The notes below the pieces were generated by a model that was given only the letters and a program-made list of their open reading frames with translations, ran no database searches and was not told the origin of the DNA. Below, in pieces: positions 34,998-45,885 of a stretch of DNA of 64,000 nt. Positions within the stretch are counted from its first letter, which is position 1; each line of letters opens with the position of its first letter. Position numbers and translations under genes: made by a program. The stretch comes from Notospermus geniculatus (taxonomy: Eukaryota > Nemertea > Pilidiophora > Heteronemertea > Lineidae), in assembly GCA_002633025.1 (NCBI GenBank), contig NMRB01000417.1, positions 205,174 to 269,173 of the forward strand. The letters are read 5' to 3'.

Positions 34998-35389
34998 AAA
35001 TTTGAGATTGGGAGGCTAATTAATCATTGGCGTTTTCGTGAGTGGGTCGCAAGATCCCTGGTTGGTCTTTTTCGCCTGGTAAGTCAGTCAGGATATGACA
35101 CAGTAGTATAGAGGGCAACACCTTCTGAAGTGGCTGATATCACACAAAACCAAAATCCAAGGCATTGGTAGTCATACCATGTCCAATTCAAAGGTACTTC
35201 AAATGAACATTCGAGAGAGTGGACGGAAACACAGTGTTCTGCATGTCCAGTTTACTCATTACAACGTCAAGGTAGGATAGTAGTAGCCATGGTCTTGCTC
35301 CGTTGAAGGGCTAATGGCGAAGGTTTCAGAGACCTGTAAAACATGTAACAGGCCCTCTTCAAAAATGTGCGTGTGGTTGTATTGTACTG

Positions 35390-35570
35390 TATTTTTCCAT
35401 CAGGGCCGAAGCCATAGCATCATTGGCCCTGGTAAGTAAAGAAGAGGCCATCTCAAGCTGCTCATGTTCCTCACTTGGATCCATCATGGGGCTTTTTACT
35501 TGCCCAGATGGATTCAAAACCAGTCCTGCTTCTTGCGAAGAGGACAACCACAAGGATATCATGGCTCCTC
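35390..35570 (-). mobile_element. SINE-A, internally deleted, minus strand (block D)
   Basis: This is the counterpart of 30040-30221, with the same deletion joint. Confidence 0.85.
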
Positions 35571-35786
35571 AACCCCATGTTTGACTGGTGATGATGATGG
35601 ACTTCAGAATATGTCAGAATTATGAGAAAGACAATAGGGAGAATGGAAATTGTCTGCCAACTGGAACCAATCCTATTAAGACTTCGAGGATCGAAACCAG
35701 TGCACGACAACCACAACTGGAGTGGGTATGGCCATAGGAATGAAGGGTCTACATGATGCTTACAAACTCCCTTTGTTTAAGAGTCG

Positions 35787-35920
35787 GGGACCACATTCAC
35801 AAAGCGTTGTAACTTTATGTTCGGCACTTTGTCCATTTGGTAGGCAACCTATGTTCATACTCTGCCTGACAAGAGATTCGCACATTGGTGTAGTTTCGAA
35901 CACTTTGTGATTACGGTCCC
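35787..35920. mobile_element. MITE (GGGACCATATTC family), block D
   Basis: This is the counterpart of 30441-30576. Ends are GGGACCACATTCACAAAGC and CACTTTGTGATTACGGTCCC. Confidence 0.85.
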
Positions 35921-36440
35921 AGAACAGTCAAAAGCTTTCTAGCAGTGTCGATTTCAAGTGCAACGAGAAAAGTTTGGAATTCAGACATCTGTAAAGTGAA
36001 ATTAACAAAGGTTAAAACACATCCGGTGTAGATTCCTGAACTTTTATTCAGGTGTTACTTATCTTAAGTGATTTCCACAATACGCCTTTCAACCAAACCT
36101 GGACCTGTTCTGCATTCGTAAGTGACAAGGTGAAATAAGTGATGTAAATTTCGTACCGGATCAATCCGCATTACGCTGCTGGTTAATGGAGTGTACCGCC
36201 CATGGATGACATCATGACTGGCGGAGATTTACGAGATGATTACAGAGCAGTACTTGAGACTGCTAGGTGAGCCAACATATAATTGAACACTTGTCTTTGG
36301 AGCATTTGAGAAGCAACGGCAGGCATGAGGCATGTTACTGTGCAGTCGTTCTTTCATATGGCTGGGCATGGATTCATTTTCTTTTCCTTTTCCCCTTAAG
36401 GGGAACATGGCAGGCTAGGGACGAATATACCTCCACTTCG

Positions 36441-36715
36441 GATTAGATTTTTCAGTCATGGCTGAAGCCATTGCATTATTGGCCGTGGTGAGTACGGAAG
36501 AGGCCATCTCAAGCTACCCATGTTCCTCACTTGGATGGGGTCTTTTACTTGCCCTTGGAAAGGCACAAGGTACAGGGCACCACGGCTTACTGTCCCATGC
36601 AACGGATGTGAAGAGCCAGGGATGCTTTATCCCATATGACCCAGGCTGGTTTTCGAACCCGGGACCTGCCGCTGGCAAAGCGGCCATGATAACCACTAGG
36701 CTATCAAGGCTCCTC
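36441..36715 (-). mobile_element. SINE-A, minus strand (block D)
   Basis: This is the counterpart of 31112-31375, closer to the family consensus. It has a full body and head ending TATCAAGGCTCCTCC. Confidence 0.9.
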
Positions 36716-38046
36716 CACTGCGGACCTGGCGAACTGTACTACTTTTGCAGTTCAAATTAAATTCGTTACAAGAACGTGGAAGGCCAATAGAGACTGTATA
36801 TTTCCGGGAACTGTGAAAAACTGCTGAATATTCAGTCTGTTTCAGGCCCTTGAAAGTAAACCACAGCTCGTTAGAGTCGTATCATCAAAAGGCTTAATTA
36901 GTATGCGGATGTGGTTAAACGCAGAAGACATCTCCTAAGTAATATACCACGGATTGTTTCAGGTTAAATCTCATGAACGTCCACGCCGACATAAAGCCAA
37001 GCATCCCGCAACAAAATGGCAGCTTTATATCTCGGACACCTTTATTTAGTTGATATTCCTGCGACGTGTGAGATAAAGTAAGGTGACTTGTCTCATTGTG
37101 TAGTGTTTGATAAAAATAAATGACTTTGCCTTTCACGTTATCAGACGTATCTAACCAGTGCTGAATCGTGTGGAAGTAACGAGCTCATCAGGCGAGGCCA
37201 ACATGGAACAGGTTTTAACACGTTGAAAGAAAGTGGTACTTTATTGGTAAATTGTTGTTGAACGAATCGTAGGAATGACCTGCCTCTAATATTGATGTCG
37301 CATCGGAGAGCTAGAAGAAAGGGTCTGTGGACCTTGTGCTCACCTGGGACATATGGAGGCAGCATTGGAGTCAGGTGCTGAACATAAAAGAAAGTGGCGC
37401 TTACTGGTGAATGTTGTTGAATGAAGTGGAGAAAGGAGTGACCCGTTCGTGTTGCAGGGTAAACTCCCTACGCAGTTGTGTACTGCGCCCCCCTTCGGTT
37501 TACCCGCTCTCCACAACTGCTTCACTTTGTAGAAGTCGCCGTGTTTGGTCAACAGATGGCGTCAGGGCCTTGCACGAGTAAAACCCCTGCCGTGGAACAT
37601 TTCTGATCTAATACGACATACCGGTACCCACTAAACAAACCTTTACATCCCCCACCTAAGCAGGTTGATATTCAAATCAGATTTTGTGGCCCATCAAAGG
37701 TGATCTCAATGTGTTCCAAGTGACAAAGACTAGCATTTGCTCGGAATAAAACCCGAACATTTCATTGCCTAGTTTGGAGATAATGCTCGCTCAGGTAGAG
37801 ACGCTATCTTACCAAGTGTGGTAGCTGACGGGATACATGACAAATTAGGGAGATAAAGCATGAGTCGGCATGCATCTTTATGGGAGCTGAGGCCAGTGAA
37901 AAATGACATGCCCTCTGTCCACGGGAGATGGTCCGAAGATAGGCAGATGATCAACCTTGACTTGCCGCTAGCATTGGTAACTGAACAAGAGGTTCATGGG
38001 CCATTGACTCAGCTGACTGCTTCCTCAAAACATTTGTATTTCTATT

Positions 38047-38282
38047 TGTTTTTTTCTGCAGGGCTGAAGCCATAGTATTATTCGCCCCAGTACTGCTACA
38101 ATCATACGGAAGAGGCTATCTCAAGCTACTCATGTTCTTCACTTGGATGGGGTCATTTACTTGCCCTTGCAAAGGCACATGGCACCATGGCTTACCATCT
38201 TATGTAACTGGGATGGTTTTTGAACCCAGGACCTGCTGCTTGCTTTGTGGATGTGATAACCACTCGGCTACCAGCGCTCTTC
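38047..38282 (-). mobile_element. SINE-A, minus strand (block D)
   Basis: This is the counterpart of 32936-33168. It sits at the point where block C has its extra ~200 bases. Confidence 0.85.
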
Positions 38283-38821
38283 CAATTTTGTTGAACAAGT
38301 AGATCTCCATGTTTGATGGTCATTACCGCCCACAGAAGAAGGAAAGAGTTAGTGTCATTCGTGGAACGTTCCAAATGATCCCGCACAGCTCACACCAATG
38401 ACCCTGTCTTCCGTCTTGAGGTATCCCATGAGCCCCCAGCACCTGAGTACAATCCATCATGCCGGCGTCGTGATTAATTCTGGTATTGTTCTAACTACCC
38501 GATCCGTGGAGCTGATTAACTCGAGGACCACACCAGTATTAATTAGATTAAATCGTACCTGTACTAAATCAGCGTGCACTTCCTGAGGAGTATCGTCAAT
38601 TAAACTCTCCAATCTCTTCTTGTCGTTAATTTAGTTTGGGGATCAGTTTGGCTTCATCAAGCTGAGCCGTCGTGAAGGAGAACAGCGATCGGATGGTTTG
38701 ACAGGCGTGCGATTGGGAACCGTAATCCTTGCAGTGGCGGTCATACACCCTCCGTGGACTACAGCCATCCAGCGTTTCACAACAGTTTGAATCGACTTGT
38801 GCCCCATGCGGATTGTATTAC

Positions 38822-39087
38822 ATTTGTATCTTTGGATCAGGGCTGAAGCCATTAGCATTATTGGCCCACGGTATTAAGAAAGGAAGAGGCCATCTCAAGC
38901 TACTCATGTTCCTCACTTGGATGGGTCTTACTTGCCGTGCAAAGGCACAAGGTACAACACCATAGATACTGTCCCATGTGATGGACTGGAGAGCCAGGGA
39001 TGATCTCATATGACGCAGGCTGGATTCAAACCCAGGACCTGCGACTTGCTAAGCAGACATGATAACCACTCGGCTATCAGGGCTCCT
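38822..39087 (-). mobile_element. SINE-A, minus strand (block D)
   Basis: This is the counterpart of 33711-33976, with a head ending CTCGGCTATCAGGGCTCCTG. Confidence 0.85.
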
Positions 39088-39322
39088 GTGCAGACCTGGA
39101 AGGCTTTTAACCAATGACAAGGGAATAGTCATTGTTCTGCCTAGATTTACCTTCAAACGGTAGAAGAATCGCACTCAAGAACCTGAAAAGTGTAGTTCGG
39201 CACTGAGACTCAGAGTGGCACTAAGTGACTGGACGAGTCATATCTGTCCAAAGGGGGAGATGGTGAATTGAACCCCTTGCAGCTACTATATGGCACGGCT
39301 AACCTGCCGGCCATGAAGGATT

Positions 39323-39412
39323 TCCTTTATGGCCTAGTGGTTGGCGCATTGGCCTCCGAGCCGGAAGTTAAGCAACGTTGAGTGTGATCACTATGTGGAT
39401 GGGTGGCAGCAC
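39323..39412 (+). mobile_element. tRNA-like and 5S rRNA-like chimera (possible SINE head)
   Basis: An A-box-like TGGCCTAGTGG (39329-39339) is followed by GGCGCATTGGCCTCCGAGCC. From 39364 the sequence reads GAAGTTAAGCAACGTTG and then GTGGATGGGTGGCAGC. These match the internal control region of animal 5S rRNA (GAAGTTAAGCAACG and GGATGGGTGACCGC). The 5S part is internal only, so it is not a 5S gene. 5S-derived SINEs (SINE3) are known; the tRNA-5S order here is unusual. Confidence 0.6.
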
Positions 39413-39889
39413 ACATATCATACAATTTGGACAGCACACAATCTGCAACGCCAAAGATTTTGGGATAATGATGTTGCTAAAGAAAGGGTTAATGTCGTAC
39501 ACCAGTGCACATGAGCTATCATCAATGAATGGAACATTATTTTCCACCAGCCTTAGTCCATCACCACGACGACGATGACAGACTTCCAGCATCCAATACC
39601 TTTATATTATCATTGCCGCGAGGACCATGTCCACCTTCAATAATAGGGAAAGGTGAAAACGTAAAAAAACAGACTTGTCCTAACCGCAGGGCATGTGATT
39701 GTGCAAGAAGTGTCCAATTCTGTGAGATTGAGTCACCTGGACGTGGCTGTTTTTTTTCTGTAGCAAGAATTGCTTTAGGTAATTCCATTGGCAAGTGCAT
39801 CATGGTACAGTACCATTGTGTCCTCAACCAAGCAGGATGATGGCTGGAAAGGAATGGCAATTATTCATTGTCTAACACGGATAATGTCA
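39413..39889. other. Unassigned DNA, possible body of the chimera
   Basis: Open frames of about 100 codons run on both strands between 39529 and 39860 without recognisable domains. A second copy of this DNA would be needed to define an element; none is seen in the window. Confidence 0.35.
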
Positions 39890-40016
39890 AGTAAATGCTT
39901 TTATTCACTGCACAGTCATTGGGCCACATGAATAAACACTAGCAAATGCTTTTACTTCAGATTTGTCCAGCATTGCCTTGTGCATTTGTATTGAAATTCA
40001 AGTAAAAGCATTTACT
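39890..40016. mobile_element. Short inverted-repeat element (AGTAAATGCTTTTA ends)
   Basis: AGTAAATGCTTTTA at the left and TAAAAGCATTTACT at the right are exact complements. A third copy, GCAAATGCTTTTACTT, lies between. About 127 bases in all. Confidence 0.6.
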
Positions 40017-40889
40017 ATTTTCCGTGCGACTTCCGGCTGGTTTTGTGGTGGAGAACCTTATCACAAGCTGACATCACAAAACTCATTCACCATTGTTCTA
40101 TGAAGTGATGGCCATAACCAGTATCTGGTGTAAATTCTTTTTATGTGGGGGGGGGGGGCATGGGGGTAATCAAGCAAAATGCCGGGGGGAGGGGGTAGAA
40201 CAGACACTGGTCCTTACTGTTGTGAACTAAGGTTTGATCATAACAAACTTTCGATGTCAAATTTAAGACATACCGACAAATTCCAAGAAGCACACGACGG
40301 GTAAGTTTCTGTGATCAAGTGACCTTCACAAACGGAGATCACCAAAACCCTACAAATTAGTATGCGTGACATTTTTTCGTTCGGACGTATCTGAATATTA
40401 AATCAAGAAAATAAATCCTGCATGAAGCCAGAACCTGTCACCGTTATTAAAATTTCCTCCTCAGTAAATCTCCGCATTTTCACCGGTAGAGAAACGCGCA
40501 AGAATTTATTTGCCGTGGGGTATAGAGAACTAGTCACCTGGACTCATTAATTCGGGCTAACCTCCTCTGAGGCGCACAGTGCCATAGAAATTTTCCACCT
40601 TCATAAATCACGTGGAATTATCGGAAATTTGACGAGGCAGGTAGCAACCCTACGGCGACGAGGACTCTCTATTTGCCGAGGTGTGATGATACCTTCATTT
40701 AAATTTTAAGTTAATTTGTGTCATTTGTCTGTTTATTTGAACGATATGAGTTTTAAGTGGATTGAAATTGCTCCAGGACTTTTACTCTTTGACAGCCAGA
40801 TGCCGGGAATTTGCGTACGGAGGTGGACTTGCAGAAAGTTGGCTTATTATTTTATCAATTTTGCATCAAAACCATTTGAGAATGTGTTT
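40017..40889. other. Unassigned DNA with a G run
   Basis: A run of 12 G begins at 40147, followed by further G-rich bases to 40196. The rest is unremarkable. Confidence 0.5.
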
Positions 40890-41144
40890 ATATTTGATTT
40901 TTCCATCAGGCACGAAGCCATAGTATTATTGGCCCTGGTAAGTATATGAGAGGCCATCTCAGGCTACTCATGTTCCTCACTTGGATGGGGTCTTTTACTT
41001 GCGCTTGCAAAGAAACAAGGTACAAGGCATCACGGTTTACTGTCCCATGCGAAAGACTGAAGAGCCAGGGATGATTAATCCCATATGGCCCAGGGTGCGT
41101 ATCTGGGACCTGCTGCTTGCTAAGCGGACGTGCCAACCACTAGG
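40890..41144 (-). mobile_element. SINE-A, minus strand
   Basis: The tail TATTTGATTTTTCCATCAGG is followed by a standard body. The B box is damaged (GTGCGTATCTGGGACC) and the head ends at CCAACCACTAGGG. Confidence 0.85.
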
Positions 41145-41690
41145 GGGAGGGTTAGGGGAGACTCCAACAAAGCAAATTGTGGTTAACCAGAATTGATGTG
41201 GCCTATCTTGGAGTTCAAACTTGATTCAGAAATTAACCGCATACATCATTTCTCCAACTATTTCCTTGATGACATGCTGCATCATGACCAACACCGTATA
41301 TATTCAACACAGCATTCCAGAGATACCTAGACCATAATTAAATGATACGTGTAAGGTAGTAAGTTCGTCAAAGAAAGGTTTGAAAGATTTATTAATGCTT
41401 TGTTGTGTAGAAAAAGATGGTATGAGGTTATCATAAAGATCAGTCCATTAGTGTACGGGGCGTTTCAGTAAAACGCCCAAAATTACAATACGGAAGGTAT
41501 GTTCTTGGGATATATCCAATGGAATGTCTGCCTACGGATGAGCTCAAGAAGAGAAAAGATACACCGAAAATTCTTAAGGGAGGGCCGCTTAGGAATAATT
41601 TGGAATACCAGTCACTAATATATTGCAGAGACGAAGTAGTCAAAAGGTTTGCGTCCCACTGAATACAGTTATTGCACTTTTTGTGTTTTT
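41145..41690. other. Unassigned DNA
   Basis: No genes, SINEs or inverted repeats are recognised. Confidence 0.5.
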
Positions 41691-41699
41691 TGTTTCTGC

Positions 41700-41889
41700 C
41701 ACCTGGTGGCCAAGCTAAGAATCAGAATCGGACCGAAACTTGGTGTCATAGGTCATCTGACCTTGGGGTATATATGAACCAAGCTTCAGATCAATAGCTC
41801 CAACGGTTACGAAACGTGCCCTGCTAACGGGCAACGACGACGACGGATGCTGCGCCATCGTAATAGCTCACCCCGGTGAGCTAAAAATG
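41700..41889. mobile_element. Dispersed repeat ending in the GGTGAGCT hairpin
   Basis: It contains GGACCGAAACTTGGTGTCAT, TCTGACCTTGGGGTATATAT, then GCAACGACGACGACGGATGC and AATAGCTCACCCCGGTGAGC followed by TAAAAA. The terminus matches 22162-22216. The style is common in marine invertebrate genomes; its class is not known to me. Confidence 0.65.
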
Positions 41890-42181
41890 AGAATGAACAA
41901 TCTACCTTGGTTCCATGAGGTGCATATACTGTTCATAATCATAAACATTTTCCTTTCTTAATTGATTACTTGCCATCCCAAAGGTTAATGCCAAACCAGT
42001 TTTTCATTTCGTACTTAGTTGGAAGGAAGCATTAAAAACGGTGTTAATGACAGACTTTTTTGTGATTACTACAACCAGGTACTGTAGGTAATAACCTTCT
42101 CAATTATTACAATAACATATAGGCCTACCTATTTGGAAAATATTTTCCCAGTGCAAGACTCAGCTGCTTTAACCTCCATCT

Positions 42182-42624
42182 GGTTATTTGTAAAATAAGA
42201 AACGAAACGAAATCAGAAACGAACCCAGAAATGAAGAAACGAAATCAGAAACGAAGTATACAAAACATGGAACAACCTGGTAACTGGAATGGTGATGAAT
42301 GACTTTGGGCCGTATTCAAAAAGGGTGATCATCGTGCGATTTAGACTTAGACGCGTGTAACTTCACTAAATGCACACTTCCACCTCCTGCTGGACTGGTT
42401 ACGTTACATCTTACAGAAAACTTCTTGATATATACCCATCTCAACTTCCTGGATAGGAACTGGGGATTGTACATGCCCAGTATTTTCACAGTTCATCCAG
42501 GTCTCTATTTATTAGTGACCATTTTAAAACATTCGACTACAGACCACAAATGCGCCCTGGCGCCCCATTCTGGTTTCGATTCTTCCGTTCTCGTTTCGTT
42601 TCGTTTCTTACTTTACAAATACCC
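42182..42624. mobile_element. Inverted-repeat element with GAAACGAAA arms, copy 1
   Basis: Left TTATTTGTAAAATAAGAAAC and right TCTTACTTTACAAATACCC are terminal inverted repeats. Subterminal arms are arrays of AGAAACGAAA on the left and TTTCGTTTC on the right. The centre includes ACATGGAACAACCTGGTAAC. It is about twice as long as copy 2 at 44105-44317. Confidence 0.85.
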
Positions 42625-42883
42625 GCCACGATCAGCATCCTAAGTGAGAAGAAATTAGTATACCTATCCCAGTTAGCGACAACCTGTCGGCTCTGTCTCG
42701 GGTTGGGTCAGAGCAACAGAGGTTAAAGACAATACTGCTTCCCATGGCAAGGTAATACTCATGGCTTGGATAAATGTTTTCTTTGGCCATAGTTTTAGAC
42801 AAACACACCAATCAACTGAAACATTCTACCTTTTACTCATTTAACCCTTTATGAATCAATGTCAAGAGTTTCTAACATCACTT

Positions 42884-43155
42884 GTAGCAGGAGAATTCGA
42901 TGCCCTGGTGATCCACCAAAAATTTATAAGGTGAGCTTATGAATTTTTGGTTCCACTTATGAATGCCTATTGGTGAAAACCATTCGCAACAAGAGGCTCA
43001 TCGGCCTTGCACTCAGCTGACCTTCCAGTGGCTTGGGTGAAGTCTTGTAGCAGAAGAATTCGATGCCCTGGTGACCCATTCATGAATAACTTTTGGTCAA
43101 AATCCTTTCTCAACAAGAGGCTCATGGGCCTTGCACTCAGCTGACGACATGGGTG
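42884..43155. repeat. Tandem duplication, period 163
   Basis: TTGTAGCAG(G/A)AGAATTCGAT followed by GCCCTGGTGA occurs at 42882 and 43045. Both units contain CAACAAGAGGCTCAT and GCCTTGCACTCAGCTGAC. Confidence 0.85.
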
Positions 43156-43467
43156 AAAATTCACATCATCTATACTGGGTGAATCCAGAGGACAGTTCTA
43201 GCCAGTGGAAATGACCTGTCTCTTGGTGATCACCAAATACTCGTTTCCGGGATGAACATCATTCTGTTGGGTTGCACGTTTTGCCCCCTGGCACTGCATC
43301 ACAGGGCAACGTCAGCAATGCACTTTCTCCCCGGCTTAGCATCATGACATCAACATCAGCAACGGCGGACATTTTTTAAGTTACATCTTGGAAACCACGA
43401 ACATTTCTCTGAGGTGGGGATGTGAAAGTTTTTGGATGTAACCCACGGATCACTAGCTATTTGACTG
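43156..43467. other. Unassigned DNA
   Basis: No feature is recognised. It may be the body of the repeat ending at 43504. Confidence 0.4.
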
Positions 43468-43504
43468 GCTCAGCTGACCTGACTTAGGTCAGCTGAGCTA
43501 AAAC
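43468..43504. repeat. Hairpin terminus GCTCAGCTGACCT...AGGTCAGCTGAGCTAAAA
   Basis: Thirteen-base exact arms flank a five-base loop and an A-rich end. The layout matches the hairpin ends at 22162 and 41865. Confidence 0.65.
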
Positions 43505-44104
43505 AGTTTACCCATTGATGAGCCAAGGCTTCTGACCACCACCACTGACTTGAGCATCATCGATCACGAAGCTGAACACCTTCCTCTTCTAAATGAGTCC
43601 CGTCAACCCTTTGACAGAACCACTTATTGGTCAAACTTGGCACAAACTTTTTCGCCCCTCCATGACAAGATGGGTACATATATCAGGATTTAATTTTCTC
43701 CTGTCGAGGGACGATATAGACGCACAAGTGACCGCTAATTCAACACCGAGCGAAGGACTGACCGTCGCGACTCTCGTTTCATGATTTGATTGTTTGAGAG
43801 GATCACAAATTGATGTGTCAGCACGGCCCTTCTTTATGTGATTGGTGAGGGCATCTGACCCCTCACAAAGTTCTGATATTTATAAAAAGTGTGATGTCTG
43901 GAGATCAATGACCACAAGAGCAAAAGATGCAAGTACTACATCTATACTGGACTCAACATAGGTGGGCCATCGGAGGCAGTTTTTTTACCATTTTTTACCC
44001 CCAATTCTAGTTCACGTAGGTATAAGCCATTTTTCCCTTTACTGAAATATGATGATTTACTACCTAAATTGACCCTTGTCAAGGAACCTTTAGCTCTTTA
44101 GACA
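43505..44104. other. Unassigned DNA
   Basis: No features are recognised beyond a 63-codon frame at 43593-43784. Confidence 0.45.
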
Positions 44105-44317
44105 GGGTATTTGTAAAATAAGAAATGAAACGAAACCAGAAGCAAAGAAACGAAACCAGAAACGAAGAAAGGAAACATATAAAACATGGAACAACCTGGT
44201 AACTGGAACGGGGATGGCTGACTTTTTCGCCCGGGATATGGTTTATCCTTTGGCTGGACTGCTGGACTGTTTCGTTTCGATTTTCATTTTGTTTCGTTTC
44301 TTACTTTACAAATACCC
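44105..44317. mobile_element. Inverted-repeat element with GAAACGAAA arms, copy 2
   Basis: Ends GGGTATTTGTAAAATAAG and CTTACTTTACAAATACCC are exact complements over 18 bases. Purine-rich left and pyrimidine-rich right arms and the ACATGGAACAACCTGGTAAC centre match copy 1. Confidence 0.9.
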
Positions 44318-44882
44318 CTTCAGAAACAGTGTTGGAGAATGCAGTGGATTCGAGATCGAGAGGTACCCACCGAACAAACTGCCATCGTATCTTTCTGATT
44401 TCCATTCCTGATGTGATGATCCCATACCTTTTCTCGACACAAACACAAGCACCACCACACACCAAGCAAAATCTAATAAATACCCAACGACCCACGAAAA
44501 CAGATTCCTTTTGCACTTTTTCTAAACCAAATGCGGATAGAATCCGAGAGAATCCGCCCACCTATCACAGCCAGTCTCCCCAAGTACCGCACTTGGATCA
44601 CCAAGATGTCAAATCTCACTTGATCACCTCCTGACCTCACCTCACCCAAACCTGTGGGAAATCTTTCTGTTTAGTCTGAGATTTGACCCCTTTCAGTTCA
44701 CCTGTGAAAGTAGTAAGATAGGCCTATGATATTGTTGCTAGGCCACTTTCATAGCGGGATAGAAACTGTCACTAAGTCTGGGAGGACAAGGCACCAGGCA
44801 TAGCTTAGTCTCCAGGCAGTGACTAGTCTTGACTTCCCTGTCTGGTCATCAACCCATCACTGAAGAAGAGCCATTGTTTTTG
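44318..44882. other. Unassigned DNA
   Basis: Overlapping 101- and 86-codon frames on opposite strands (44301-44634) have no recognised domains. Confidence 0.45.
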
Positions 44883-44979
44883 CACCCTCCCACAGCAGGG
44901 CTTTGGTTTCGTTCCTCTTCATTACACTGTGCGAGTGGATGAAGAGGAGCGAGGTAAAAACCCTCTGCTGTGGGAGGAT
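44883..44979. mobile_element. MITE (CATCCTCCCACAGCAG family), copy 2
   Basis: Ends CACCCTCCCACAGCAG and CTGCTGTGGGAGGATG are inverted, with the same CTCTTCAT centre as copy 1 at 22944. No clean 8-base target duplication is seen. Confidence 0.85.
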
Positions 44980-45259
44980 GTTGTTCATGTTGCCAATAGG
45001 AGCAGTCAGCCGCGCATATTGCTAACAGATGGCAGCACAGTCTTAGCGGACCAAATGTACAGGAAATCTATTATGATCGCTGCTCGATCGATAATGACTG
45101 GGTCCGCTAGATGCATTGAATTGGGCCCTAGTGACACCTAGTGGTCAACTCGCTGACAGCTCCTATTAGGAGCAACTGCAGTAGTATTGTCATTTAGGGC
45201 TGAGGTACCAGATTTGGGTCCAAGAAAGACTTGTACAGACTCCAAGGTGGGAGACAAAG
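44980..45259. other. Unassigned DNA
   Basis: Nothing is recognised between the MITE and the next SINE-A. Confidence 0.45.
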
Positions 45260-45497
45260 TGTAATTGGCCCTGGTTAGTATGGAAGAGGCCATCTCAAGC
45301 TACTCATGTTCCTCACTTGGATGGGGTCTTTTACTTGCCCTTGCAAAGGCACAAGGTACAAGGCACCAGGGCTTATTGTTGCAAGCAATGCATGAGAAGA
45401 GCCAAGGATGATTAATCCCATTTGGCCCAGGCTGGATTCAAACCCGGGACCTGCCGCTTGCTATGCGGATGTGATAACCGCTAGGCTATCAGGGGTC
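45260..45497 (-). mobile_element. SINE-A, minus strand, lacking its tail
   Basis: It starts within TTGGCCCTGG. The body is close to consensus and the reversed B box is ATTCAAACCCGGGACC. The head ends TAGGCTATCAGGGGTC. Its 5' flank (CTGGAAGACTTTTAACCA) is shared with 33977 onward. Confidence 0.9.
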
Positions 45498-45524
45498 TTT
45501 GCAAATCTGGAAGACTTTTAACCA

Positions 45525-45772
45525 GGGGAGCGCGGTGGCATAATGGTTAGGGCTGTGGACTTGTGATCGGAAGGTCGCAGGTTCGAGCCCCGGCCGTGCC
45601 ACTCTGTAACTCTCAACTGGCCTGAAATGTCCATTGTGTGCGCCAGATTGTGGCTGCCCGTTGGTTTCTACAGAAAGGTTTCTGAATCATAGGCTGGGGT
45701 AATAATACTGTTAGGCGCAGTGATATATATATGAACTGCGCCATATAAATACCGGTATTATTATTATTATTA
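45525..45772 (+). mobile_element. tRNA-derived SINE-C with ATT tail and target duplication
   Basis: The head has TGGCATAATGGTTAGGGC and GGTTCGAGCCC boxes. The body ends in CGCCATATAAATACCGG and a run of ATT. TTAACCA flanks both sides (45518-45524 and 45773-45779). The related flank at 33988 and 39099 is uninterrupted (TTTTAACCAATGACAAGG), a paralogous empty site. This type of head is common in echinoderm-like genomes, by memory only. Confidence 0.9.
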
Positions 45773-45885
45773 TTAACCAATGACAAGGAAATATTCCGGC
45801 AGTTCGAAAACGCCGAACCGCCTAACGTGCCAAACCACCGAACTTGGTGTTATGGTGTTACGCCGAACTATACCACAATTTCGAA

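Larger units (their letters stand above)
34241..39277. repeat. Tandem duplicated block, copy 2 (block D)
   Basis: This is the second copy of 28781-34149. It lacks the 94-bp and ~200-bp segments of copy 1 and has small indels, for example AGTGGCACTAAGTGACTG gained near 39213. Confidence 0.95.

Noticed and set aside
39364-39412. A 5S rRNA gene
   Set aside because: Only the internal control region is similar; the 5' and 3' stem strands are missing.
40147-40196. G-rich runs as quadruplex regulatory sites
   Set aside because: Runs here, at 52996 and at 58457 lie in intergenic repeat DNA, two of them at hAT-like ends; no promoter or gene is nearby.
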